DNA of 64,000 bases, taken from positions 18,018-82,017 of the forward strand of contig DATMPC010000107.1 in NCBI GenBank assembly GCA_035567895.1, read 5' to 3'. Shown here piece by piece: positions 8,157-16,096 of the stretch. How positions within the stretch are numbered: the first letter of the stretch is position 1; each line of letters begins with the position of its first letter. The position numbers and the translations under genes are program-made. The notes under the pieces are model-generated. The model did no database searches, was not told where the DNA came from, and worked only from the letters and a program-made list of their open reading frames with translations. This stretch comes from Terriglobales bacterium. GTDB lineage: Bacteria > Acidobacteriota > Terriglobia > Terriglobales > Acidobacteriaceae.

Positions 8157-8615
8157 TTAGGAGTGCCTGGCAATGGCAGTTTTGTCCTGCGGGGCGCGAT
8201 TAGCTGATTTTTTTTTAAGAGTTGCCGAACCCTGACGCTCGTGACGCCTGTCCTCGTGATTCACAAGGAGCGCTTCGATCTGGCGTAGTAGGTCGTTAGT
8301 ATTCATAGGCTTAACTAACATGGAGTCGGCGCCCTCTTCCTTCCAATCGCTACCCAGGAGCGGGAAGGCAGTAAGGATGGCAACTGCCGGATCGTAATCT
8401 TGCTTCTTAGCCTCGCGGATCACGTCGTAGCCGGCGGTTTCGGTCTCCATCCGCATGTCAGTGATAATCATTTGGTAAGTATTCTGAGGAAGCCGGGCTA
8501 TAGCTTCCTTGCCGGACGCGGCCGTATCCACTTCAAATCCGTTGATTTCGAGGATAGCTTTCAGCGTGAGAAGAATAGCGAGTTCGTCATCAACCAGCAG
8601 GATGCGACGTTTCAT
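8157..8615 (-). CDS. Single-domain response regulator (CheY-like)
   Basis: 152 residues. A receiver domain fills residues 4-118: acidic pair Asp9/Asp10 (ILLVDDELAI), phospho-acceptor Asp53 (MIITDMRM), Thr82 (AILTAF) and Lys102 (MLVKPMN). The last about 35 residues are a basic, probably disordered tail with no output domain. It would relay phosphate or act by protein contact. No kinase is adjacent. It diverges from mtaB with a 144-bp shared upstream region. Confidence 0.9.
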   Translation of the reverse strand: MKRRILLVDDELAILLTLKAILEINGFEVDTAASGKEAIARLPQNTYQMIITDMRMETETAGYDVIREAKKQDYDPAVAILTAFPLLGSDWKEEGADSMLVKPMNTNDLLRQIEALLVNHEDRRHERQGSATLKKKSANRAPQDKTAIARHS

Positions 8616-8759
8616 CGGGAATGCTCCAGGGGACCGATACTGAGTCGGTTTGAGCGTATTGAGGAAGATATAGCCATCCAGAAGTACCTCAGATGCGAAT
8701 TGCGCCGACTCAGGTTGCGAGGTGAACCGGGCACCTCGTTCAGCGGCTATGATAACACC

Positions 8760-10190
8760 GTGAGAGGTTACTACATTCAGAACTTCGGATGCCGCGCCGC
8801 CCAGGCGGATGGATCGGCCATTGAACGCCAGCTTACGAACAATGGTCTGCGGCGCGTTAGCGCGACATCCGAGGCAGATATCGTCGTTCTCAACACCTGT
8901 ACGGTAACCTCCGCCGCTGATCAGGACGCCCGCGCGGCCATTCGGCGCTCACAAAGAGAGCGTCCGGAGGCAAAAATTCTCGTTACCGGATGCTATGCGC
9001 AGCGTGCTCCGGAGGAAATTGCGGCGTTAGACGGCGTTACTTGGGTCGTTGGGAACTCCCACAAACACCAAATTGGGAACATTATTGCAGGTTCCAGTGC
9101 CACCGGAAGCGGCGAATTCGTGCCGCTAACCGCACTCGACACCAGCTTCCAAGGCGCGAATTTCGCCCCAAAAATCTACGCTAGCGACATCTTTGCGCAC
9201 ACCCAGCTCCAGTCCGCGCCGGTTTTTGAGGCCATTGAGCGCACTCGGCCGAACCTTAAAATCCAGGATGGATGCGATAACCGCTGCTCTTTCTGCGTCA
9301 TTCCGTACGTTCGCGGACACAGTAGATCGCTCGCTATCGACAAAATTCTGCGAGAAATCCACGACTTAGAGGCCGCTGGATACCGTGAAATCGTCATCTC
9401 CGGCATCAATTTGGGGCGTTGGGGACGCGATTTTGCGGCTCAAAAGCGCAATTTTGCGGCAGAAACGAGCGATTCTTGGGCACAAGAGCACCAGTTTGAG
9501 GCGCAAGATCGCTTCGTTGAGGCGCTTCGCGTCATCCTGGAGCGCACGTCCGTCGAGAAACTGCGGCTCAGCTCGATCGAGCCCATGGACTGGACCGACG
9601 ACCTGATCGCCCTCATGGCTTCCTCGAAGCGGATTGCCAAGCACGCACACGTGCCCTTGCAGTCCGGAAGCGATCGCATTCTGCGCAAAATGCACCGAAA
9701 GTATCGTCCCTGGCATTACGCGGAAAAGGTGGAAAAGATCCGTTCCGCGATGCCCGACGCAGCCATCGGCGCCGACGTAATGGTCGGATTCCCCGGCGAA
9801 AGCGACGAGTTATTCGAGGAATCGCGCGCCTTTATCGCGAAAATGCCGTTCACGTACCTGCATGTTTTCACGTATTCGCCGCGTCCCGGAACTCCCGCGG
9901 CGACGATGCCCGACCAGGTTCCTCTCGAACTGGCGCGAGAACGAAATCGGGAATTACGGAATTTGGCTGCAGAGAAGAATGTTGGGTTCCGAAGTTCCTT
10001 TTTGGGACGAACAGTCGAGGCAATTACGCTCGCAAAAGGCGATTCTGAGATGACCGAAGCCCTGAGCGACAACTATTTGAAGGTTGAAATTAAGGGCCAG
10101 CACGAAGCGAATCGGTGGATGAGGGTGAGAGTTGGTGCTTTAACGGAGCATGGAATGTCTGGAGAATCGGGTGATCGGGTCATCGGGTGA
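8760..10190 (+). CDS. mtaB: tRNA t6A37 methylthiotransferase
   Basis: 476 residues from GTG 8760, the only start in this frame that leaves an intact N terminus (VRGYYIQNFGCRAAQADGS). The upstream part of the frame has no homology. The UPF0004 domain carries the cluster-binding cysteines in FGCR, NTCTVT and TGCYAQR. The radical SAM domain shows CDNRCSFCVIPYVRG. A TRAM-like C terminus follows. The enzyme converts t6A to ms2t6A in tRNAs reading ANN codons. MtaB is preferred over MiaB or RimO because of the NTCTVTSAAD and IQDGCDNRCSFC signatures. A low-complexity insert (about residues 230-255, rich in Ala, Gln and Phe) is unusual. The final residues ESGDRVIG and the stop lie inside a dispersed repeat. 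Confidence 0.9.
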   Translation: MRGYYIQNFGCRAAQADGSAIERQLTNNGLRRVSATSEADIVVLNTCTVTSAADQDARAAIRRSQRERPEAKILVTGCYAQRAPEEIAALDGVTWVVGNSHKHQIGNIIAGSSATGSGEFVPLTALDTSFQGANFAPKIYASDIFAHTQLQSAPVFEAIERTRPNLKIQDGCDNRCSFCVIPYVRGHSRSLAIDKILREIHDLEAAGYREIVISGINLGRWGRDFAAQKRNFAAETSDSWAQEHQFEAQDRFVEALRVILERTSVEKLRLSSIEPMDWTDDLIALMASSKRIAKHAHVPLQSGSDRILRKMHRKYRPWHYAEKVEKIRSAMPDAAIGADVMVGFPGESDELFEESRAFIAKMPFTYLHVFTYSPRPGTPAATMPDQVPLELARERNRELRNLAAEKNVGFRSSFLGRTVEAITLAKGDSEMTEALSDNYLKVEIKGQHEANRWMRVRVGALTEHGMSGESGDRVIG

Positions 10191-10417
10191 TCGGGCGAAG
10201 TAACACCCGAATCAGCACTAACGCTCCCGACTGTCATTCCGAAGCGCCTGAATTTGGCGCGAGGAATCTGCTGTTTCCCTGGGCAATGTCGAAAGCAGCA
10301 GATCCCCTCCCTTCGGTCGAGGGATGACAGTATTTACAGTTCTTGCCTGATTAAACGATCAGGTCTGTGACATGGTCTTACTTCACCCGATCACCCGTTG
10401 GTCCGATCACCCGATTC
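10164..10417. repeat. Composite repeat: GGGTGATCGGG arms enclosing a TGTCATTCCGA palindrome
   Basis: The left arm at 10164-10201 is GAATCGGGTGATCGGGTCAT followed by CGGGTGATCGGGCGAAGT. The right arm at 10380-10417 is its near reverse complement. Between them lies a full TGTCATTCCGA palindrome at 10232-10329. The left arm overlaps the last codons of mtaB. The same nested arrangement occurs at 14244-14534. Confidence 0.88.
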
Positions 10418-10465
10418 TTAGCCGTGCTATACTCGGCTGAACTGCGCGATCCCGCGCAATCCCCC

Positions 10466-10478
10466 GGAGGAATGTATC
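10466..10478 (+). promoter_or_regulatory. infC ribosome-binding site and ATC start codon
   Basis: GGAGG at 10466-10470 is followed five bases later by ATC (10476) in the infC frame. No ATG, GTG or TTG in that frame precedes the conserved N-terminal sequence. A competing out-of-frame ATG at 10472 would give only a three-residue peptide and lies too close to GGAGG. Confidence 0.75.
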
Positions 10479-11072
10479 GATAAACGTTTTGGCCGCAGTA
10501 CTATTCGCACCAATGAGCGTATTCGCGCCCGCGAAATCCGTGTAATAGATGAGAACGGTGCTCAGCTTGGTGTAATGCAACCCTTTGAAGCCCTCAAAAT
10601 TGCCCGCGAGCGTGGTTTTGACCTGGTAGAGATCTCTGCCACGGCCAATCCGCCCGTCTGTCGCATCCAGGATTACGGCAAGTTCCTGTATGAGAAAGAG
10701 AAGCAGGAGCGCGCGGCAAAGAAGAACCAGAAGGTCATCACCATCAAGGAAGTGAAGTTCCGCATCAATGTGGACGAGCACGACTACGAGTTTAAAAAGA
10801 ACCACGTACTCCGCTTCCTCGAACAGGGCGACAAAGTAAAGGCCACCATCTTCTTCCGCGGCCGCGAGATGACGCATACCAATTTGGGACGCCAGGTGCT
10901 CGAGCGCCTGCTGAACGAAGTTGGCGAGCGCGCGGTAGTCGAATTCCGTCCGCGGATGGAAGGCAACACGTTGCACGCGATTCTTGCTCCACCGAAGAAG
11001 GTGGAAGGGAAGAAGCAGCAGGCTCCGCCAAGGCCGCAGCAGGGGAATCCGCCGGCGGCGCAGCAAGCCTGA
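10476..11072 (+). CDS. infC: Translation initiation factor IF-3
   Basis: 198 residues if started at ATC 10476. The frame then reads DKRFGRSTIRTNERIRAREI, the conserved IF-3 N terminus, well before the first in-frame ATG at 10575, which would remove this part. IF-3 binds the 30S subunit and rejects non-AUG or mismatched starts. infC of E. coli uses AUU and is repressed by its own product, so ATC here fits the same logic. Both IF-3 domains are present (LGVMQPFEALKIARERGFDL and VKATIFFRGREMTHTNLG), followed by a Pro/Gln-rich tail of about 25 residues. It is not next to rpmI-rplT; its neighbours are mtaB and repeats. Confidence 0.95.
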   Translation: MDKRFGRSTIRTNERIRAREIRVIDENGAQLGVMQPFEALKIARERGFDLVEISATANPPVCRIQDYGKFLYEKEKQERAAKKNQKVITIKEVKFRINVDEHDYEFKKNHVLRFLEQGDKVKATIFFRGREMTHTNLGRQVLERLLNEVGERAVVEFRPRMEGNTLHAILAPPKKVEGKKQQAPPRPQQGNPPAAQQA

Positions 11073-11075
11073 GAG

Positions 11076-11113
11076 GAATCGGGTGATCGGGCCATCGGGT
11101 GATCGGGTGAAGT
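11076..11113. repeat. Solo GGGTGATCGGG repeat arm
   Basis: A single copy reading GAATCGGGTGATCGGGCCAT then CGGGTGATCGGGTGAAGT lies four bases after the infC stop. No reverse-complement partner is found before alaS, unlike other copies. Confidence 0.8.
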
Positions 11114-11166
11114 GAAACCCGGGTGCTGTTCTCTTAGACCTCAGAGGGAACTCTTTAGAAGACTTT

Positions 11167-11337
11167 TCATCCTGAGCCTGTTTTGGCGAAGGATCTCCCG
11201 CGATATTTCGGACTTGATTGCTCCTGGAAGGGCTCTTTCACGAAGAGTCCAGGTTCTTGGGCCAAGGTGCCACGGGGCAGCAAAATTCACATGCTGCATT
11301 CCGGGAGATCCTTCGCCAAAACAGGCTCAGGATGACA
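11167..11337. repeat. Inverted-repeat element with perfect 34-bp arms (TGTCATCCTGA family)
   Basis: The left arm 11167-11200 (TCATCCTGAGCCTGTTTTGG plus CGAAGGATCTCCCG) is the exact reverse complement of 11302-11335. About 100 bp without a gene separates them. It lies between convergent infC and alaS and could also act as a bidirectional transcription barrier. Confidence 0.9.
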
Positions 11338-11387
11338 GCGTCTGAAGCAGCAACTTGGAAACCGAACAGGTTCGCGACTCTGGCGAC

Positions 11388-14210
11388 CTAAGAAGCTAAC
11401 GCCCGCACCACATCCACTGAACTTCGCAGCGCCGAATCCAGTGCTCCGGGTTCCGAACCACCTGCCTCAGCGAGATCAGGTCTTCCTCCGCCTTTGCCGC
11501 CTACCTTCTTCGCCACCTCGGCGATGATCTTGCCTGCCTGGACGCGTGTGGTCAGGTCTTTGGTTACGCCTACGATTAGCGCGACTTTGCCGTCTTGCAC
11601 TGAGCCGAGCACTACGACTCCGGAGCCCAGTTTGTTGCGCATGTTGTCGACTAGCGTGCGCATCTGATTGCGTTCGAGATTGTCGACGCGCTGTGTGAGC
11701 ACCTTGATGCCGTTGGCTTCCTGCACTTGGTCGGCAGCCGCTGAAACGGCCGATGAGGCCGATTTCATGCGTATCTGCTCGAGTTCTTTGCGCAGCCGGC
11801 GAATTTCTTCGTCGCGGCGTTCCAATTCGGTCTTAAGCGCCTGGGCGGGGGAATCGTCGGCGCGCCCGATCAATGTGGAGACCACGTGCTGGAGCTCGTG
11901 ATCTTTGCGGAAGTGCTGCAGTGAGCCTTCGCCGCTTACGGCTTCTACGCGGCGCACGCCGGATGACACGCTTCCTTCGCGCAGGATCTTCAGCAAGCCG
12001 ATCTCGCCAGTGGCTAGTGTGTGAATGCCGCCGCAGAGTTCGGTTGAGAAGTCGCCGATCTTCACTACGCGGACGCGTTCGCCATATTTCTCGCCGAAGA
12101 GCGCCATGGCTTTGAATTCGTTGATGGCGACGTCGATGGGCACGTCTTCGAAGGTCTCGACGCGGGTGTTCTTCAGCACCTCGCGATTCATCAGGTCTTC
12201 GATGTCCTGCAGCTCTTCGTCGGCAACTGAGGTGAAGTGCGAGAAGTCGAAGCGCAGATGGCCGGGAGCAACCAGAGAGCCTGCCTGTTTCACGTGCTTG
12301 CCCAGGGTCTCGCGCAGGGCGGCGTGGAGAAGATGCGTTCCGGTGTGATTGCGTTTCGTGGCTTCACGAACGTCAGCGTGCACAAGTGCTTCGAGTTTTT
12401 GTCCAAGATGGATCGGTTGGCGTGCCTTCACTTTGTGTGCACGCACACCCTGGACCGGCATCACGCAGCCGTTGACCTCGGCGATCACGTTGCCGGAGCT
12501 GTCGCGGAAGACTCCGATGTCGCCTACTTGTCCGCCGGAATCGGCGTAGAAGGGTGTGTGATCAAGTACGACCTCGCCTTCTTCGCCTGCCTTCAATTCG
12601 GGAACGCCTTGTCCGTCTTTGACAATGGCGAGAACTTCGCAGTCGCCTGAGACTGTCTGCTTGTAGCCCTCGAAAACGGTCTTGCCGAGGTCGCGGTAGA
12701 TCGGGCTCGCCGTCTGCTTGGCTCCGCCTTTCCACGATGCGCGAGCACGCTCACGCTGCTCCTGCATTGCTCGATCGAAGCCGTTTCTGTCGAAATACAC
12801 CCCATGGTCTCGCGAGGCGTCTAGCATGAAATCCAACGGAAGACCGAAAGTATCGAACAGCTTAAAAGCGTCTTCGCCCTTCAAAATGCCACGATAAATT
12901 CCATACTCAGTAGCTTCGGGCGGTCCTGCTTCATGAATCAGACCTTTTAGTTCGCTAGCTCCCTGCTCTAGCTGAGCAACATGTTCACGAGTAGTCTCTG
13001 CTGGTGCTGCCTTTGCTTCAGCTATCAGTCCCTCCAGCCCTTTGAGGCCAATTGCCAAGGTGTGCGCAAACCGATGTTCTTCCGTCAGAACAATTCTGGA
13101 CACCCTAAGTGCGCTATCCACAAGCTCCGGATAAGCATCTTTTAGCTGGTCTCGAACCGCGAAGACCATTTCCCACATGAAGGGTTTTTCTGTTCCAAGA
13201 AGCCGTCCATGGCGAATTCCTCTTCGAAGTATTTTTCGAAGCACGTATCCTCTTCCTTCATTCGAGGGCATTACGCCATCGGAAATCAGGAGAGTAGTTG
13301 CCCGCGCATGATCCGCGATGATTCGAAGAGACGCATCTGCGTTCGGGTTGAAGCCATAAGTCGACTGGGTCAATTCTCCTGCGCGCTTAATTAGAGGAGT
13401 GAAAAGATCCGTGTCGTAATTTGACAGCGCACCTTGGAGCACTGCTGCAACGCGCTCCAGTCCCATTCCGGTATCGATCGAGGGCCTGGGGAGTTTCGTC
13501 GTACCTCCGACGGTCCGATCGTATTGCATGAACACGAGATTCCAAATCTCGACATAACGACCGCAGTCGCAGGGGAACTTGCAGTCGGTGTGGCCTTCAT
13601 CCGACGCCTCCGGACCCATGTCGTAGTGGATCTCGCTGCAGGGACCGCAGGGGCCGGTATCGCCCATCTGCCAGAAATTGTCCTTCCTGTCACCGGGGAA
13701 AATGCGGTCTTTGGGAACTCCCGTTTCGAGCCAATATCTTTCTGCCTCGCTGTCGCGCTCAACGTCGAAACCCAATTCGCGAGATGCCGCGGCCTTGTCT
13801 GGGTCATCGAAGATCGTGACGTAGAGCCTGTCCTTGGGCAGGCCGTACCATTGCTCGGAAGTCACCAGTTCCCATGCGTAGGCGATAGCGTCTTTCTTGA
13901 AGTAATCGCCGAAGGAGAAGTTCCCCAGCATCTCGAAGAACGTGTGGTGGCGTCGGGTAAAGCCCACGTTTTCAAGATCGTTGTGCTTGCCGCCGGCCCG
14001 CACGCATTTTTGCGACGTAGTTGCGCGCGAGTAGTCGCGCTTTTCGATGCCCAGAAAGACATCCTTAAATTGATTCATTCCGGCATTGGTGAACAGCAGC
14101 GTGGGGTCGTTGGCAGGCACCAACGACGAGGAGTGGACGCGACGGTGCCCTTTGCTTTCGAAGAAGCGAAGGAAGGTTTCGCGTGTTTCTGAGCCGGATA
14201 GATGGCGCAT
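11388..14210 (-). CDS. alaS: Alanyl-tRNA synthetase
   Basis: 940 residues, slightly longer than the usual about 875. The catalytic domain begins [20 protein letters not shown] and contains [32 protein letters not shown] and [11 protein letters not shown]. The editing domain has both metal motifs, [11 protein letters not shown] and [16 protein letters not shown] coiled coil (about residues 755-800) and a C-Ala domain ending [12 protein letters not shown] follow. The extra length is spread over Ala/Glu-rich stretches near residues 390-430 and the coiled coil. The enzyme charges tRNA-Ala and clears mischarged Ser and Gly. It is flanked on both sides by palindromic repeats, so probably monocistronic. 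Confidence 0.97.
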   Translation of the reverse strand: MRHLSGSETRETFLRFFESKGHRRVHSSSLVPANDPTLLFTNAGMNQFKDVFLGIEKRDYSRATTSQKCVRAGGKHNDLENVGFTRRHHTFFEMLGNFSFGDYFKKDAIAYAWELVTSEQWYGLPKDRLYVTIFDDPDKAAASRELGFDVERDSEAERYWLETGVPKDRIFPGDRKDNFWQMGDTGPCGPCSEIHYDMGPEASDEGHTDCKFPCDCGRYVEIWNLVFMQYDRTVGGTTKLPRPSIDTGMGLERVAAVLQGALSNYDTDLFTPLIKRAGELTQSTYGFNPNADASLRIIADHARATTLLISDGVMPSNEGRGYVLRKILRRGIRHGRLLGTEKPFMWEMVFAVRDQLKDAYPELVDSALRVSRIVLTEEHRFAHTLAIGLKGLEGLIAEAKAAPAETTREHVAQLEQGASELKGLIHEAGPPEATEYGIYRGILKGEDAFKLFDTFGLPLDFMLDASRDHGVYFDRNGFDRAMQEQRERARASWKGGAKQTASPIYRDLGKTVFEGYKQTVSGDCEVLAIVKDGQGVPELKAGEEGEVVLDHTPFYADSGGQVGDIGVFRDSSGNVIAEVNGCVMPVQGVRAHKVKARQPIHLGQKLEALVHADVREATKRNHTGTHLLHAALRETLGKHVKQAGSLVAPGHLRFDFSHFTSVADEELQDIEDLMNREVLKNTRVETFEDVPIDVAINEFKAMALFGEKYGERVRVVKIGDFSTELCGGIHTLATGEIGLLKILREGSVSSGVRRVEAVSGEGSLQHFRKDHELQHVVSTLIGRADDSPAQALKTELERRDEEIRRLRKELEQIRMKSASSAVSAAADQVQEANGIKVLTQRVDNLERNQMRTLVDNMRNKLGSGVVVLGSVQDGKVALIVGVTKDLTTRVQAGKIIAEVAKKVGGKGGGRPDLAEAGGSEPGALDSALRSSVDVVRALAS

Positions 14211-14243
14211 AGGAAGTATCTAGTTTAGCAAGCGAAGAAAGAA

Positions 14244-14534
14244 GAATCGGGTGATCGGGCCATCGGGTGATCGGGTGAAGTAAAACCTGACCGATTCGCC
14301 CCTTAAGTACTGTCATTCCGAAGCGCCTGATGTTGGCGCGAGGAATCCGCTGTCTTTCTTGGCGCCGCAACGGACAACAGATCCCTCGCTTCGCTTCGGG
14401 ATGACAGTAAAGAGAGCTTCGGAATGACCGTAAGAGAAGAGGTGGTCTTATGCAAGGAAAGCAATCTACGTGAGACTCAAAGAGCTTGCTGGTCTCACTT
14501 CACCCGATCACCCGATGGCCCGATCACCCGATTC
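14244..14534. repeat. Composite repeat: GGGTGATCGGG arms enclosing a TGTCATTCCGA palindrome (second copy)
   Basis: The left arm at 14244-14281 and the reverse-complement right arm at 14497-14534 flank a TGTCATTCCGAAGCGCC palindrome at 14311-14406 and about 90 bp of unrelated sequence. The right arm ends four bases before the stop codon of the following minus-strand gene. It fills the whole alaS-phosphatase gap. Confidence 0.88.
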
Positions 14535-14538
14535 TTCC

Positions 14539-15744
14539 TCACTGCACGGCAATCACAACCACCGTCGCGTCATCATGGAATCTCTCCTCGCAATGCTTCG
14601 TCACTGCCTGCATCAGGCTGCGCTGGATTTCTTCGGCTGAGCCGGTGCGGTGGCGAACCATGATGTCCTTCACGCGCTCCATGCCGAATTCTTCATCATC
14701 AGGACTTTCGGCTTCGGTGATTCCGTCGGTGTAGAGCACCAGGCGGTCGCCGCTTTCGAGCTTTAGCTGCGTCTGCTCGTAGGTCCAATCGGAGAACAGG
14801 CCCAGGACGCCCCCACCTACGCGCAGTTCAATGGCAGTGCCATCGGCGCGAGCGAGTATCGGCGGGTTATGTCCGGCATTGCTGTAACAGAAATTGCGTG
14901 ATTCGGCGTCGATGACGGCGAAGAAGAAGGAGACAAATTTGCCGATCGGCATGATTTCGGTCAGCGCTTCATTTAACGAACTACAAAGCTGCTGGGGATG
15001 AACATCGTGCGTGACGATGCTTTTTTCCAGACCCCGCAGACTTGCTGTGAGCAGTGCGCCGGGAACACCCTTGCCGGCCACGTCGGCGATGGAGGCTGCA
15101 AACTTTGTGGGCGTAAGCGCGGTGAGGTGGCAGTAATCGCCGCCAACGTAGCGTATCGAGCGCGAAACGCCGCTTATTGTGATGCCATGCTGTGGGGGCA
15201 GGTTGAGCGAGAGCAGTTTGCGCTGAATCTCGACCGACTCCTGTTGCTCTTCGTCCAGCTCTCTATTGGCTTTTCGCGTCTGCTCTGCGCGGGCAATCAG
15301 GTCGCGTGACTTCTGAATGAGTTGAGAGTTGGTCCAGGGCTTCTGGATAAAATCCGACGCGCCGCGCTGCAGAGCTTCGACCGCGAGTTCAATTGTTCCC
15401 CAAGCGGTGATGACCAAAACGGGAACAGATGTGTTCGTCTTGCGAATGGTGGAGATCAGATCCAGACCCTCGGTTCCCGAAGTGGTATCGAGAGTGTAGT
15501 TGAGATCCATGATGAGCAGATCGAACTCGCCGACTGCTAGCGCTTCGATCACCGCGGCAGGGTGCATCACCGTTTGCGACTCGAATCCTTCAAGCTTCAG
15601 CAGCAGAGCAATCGCATGCAGCACGTCGGGCTGGTCGTCGGCGACGAGAACGCGCCTGGGCTTGGTAGCTGCACCTATTTCGGTAGCCAGAGAAGTGGAA
15701 TAAGAGTCCGTCACTGCAATCTCCGATTCGGTCGAGCAAGACAC
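14539..15744 (-). CDS. Response regulator with SpoIIE/PP2C-type phosphatase output (RsbU-like)
   Basis: 401 residues. The receiver domain (about residues 30-150) shows RVLVADDQPD, phospho-acceptor Asp in LLIMDLNYT, VLVITAW and the FIQKPW lysine. A coiled-coil linker (about 155-190) leads to a PP2C-like SpoIIE domain (about 190-400) with GGDYCH, SIADVAGKGVPGALL, NAGHNPP and LVLYTDGITEAES metal-binding motifs. Such proteins dephosphorylate anti-anti-sigma factors in partner-switching stress pathways when the receiver is phosphorylated. No anti-sigma gene lies nearby. The large hybrid kinase next upstream on the same strand, about 350 bp away, is a plausible but unproven partner. Confidence 0.92.
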   Translation of the reverse strand: MSCSTESEIAVTDSYSTSLATEIGAATKPRRVLVADDQPDVLHAIALLLKLEGFESQTVMHPAAVIEALAVGEFDLLIMDLNYTLDTTSGTEGLDLISTIRKTNTSVPVLVITAWGTIELAVEALQRGASDFIQKPWTNSQLIQKSRDLIARAEQTRKANRELDEEQQESVEIQRKLLSLNLPPQHGITISGVSRSIRYVGGDYCHLTALTPTKFAASIADVAGKGVPGALLTASLRGLEKSIVTHDVHPQQLCSSLNEALTEIMPIGKFVSFFFAVIDAESRNFCYSNAGHNPPILARADGTAIELRVGGGVLGLFSDWTYEQTQLKLESGDRLVLYTDGITEAESPDDEEFGMERVKDIMVRHRTGSAEEIQRSLMQAVTKHCEERFHDDATVVVIAVQ

Positions 15745-15786
15745 TTGAAGGTTCTTTAAATCCCTTTGAAGTTAGTCTTCAGAGAC

Positions 15787-15940
15787 TTAGGGAAGGGCAC
15801 GGATTCTATCCGTGCCGAAAAAGAACCCACGTTATTTCTTTTCTTTCAGCGGCTTCAGCCGCGGCTGAAGCCGCTGAAAGAAAGAGGAGGAAAAAAACGA
15901 TTCTCTCGCCGGCACGGATGGAATCCGTGCCCTTCCCTAA
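15787..15940. repeat. 154-bp nested palindromic element
   Basis: The outer 30-bp arms (15787-15816 and 15911-15940) are reverse complements with one mismatch, TTAGGGAAGGGCACGGATTC... Each arm is itself a hairpin (GGCACGGAT/ATCCGTGCC). The centre holds a perfect 44-bp palindrome at about 15840-15883 built on TTTCAGCGGCTTCAGCCGCG. No gene is present in the 352-bp gap 15745-16096, and this element makes up nearly half of it. Confidence 0.9.
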
Positions 15941-16096
15941 ACCAGAAGAGAGCAAGCCCCATGCCATACCGAAGCAGGCGCCGGAACTCTCGCCGGTCGC
16001 TAAATAGACTCAATTGTGGCAGTTAGCGTTAGCAGATGGACGGATATCGGTGGGCTACTGTTCGAATGTGAGACCCTTGGAGTCGAAAGCGAACAG

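Noticed and set aside
12025..14192. Long plus-strand frames opposite alaS, up to 252 codons
   Set aside because: They are antisense shadows of alaS with codon pattern fixed by the real gene and no homology.
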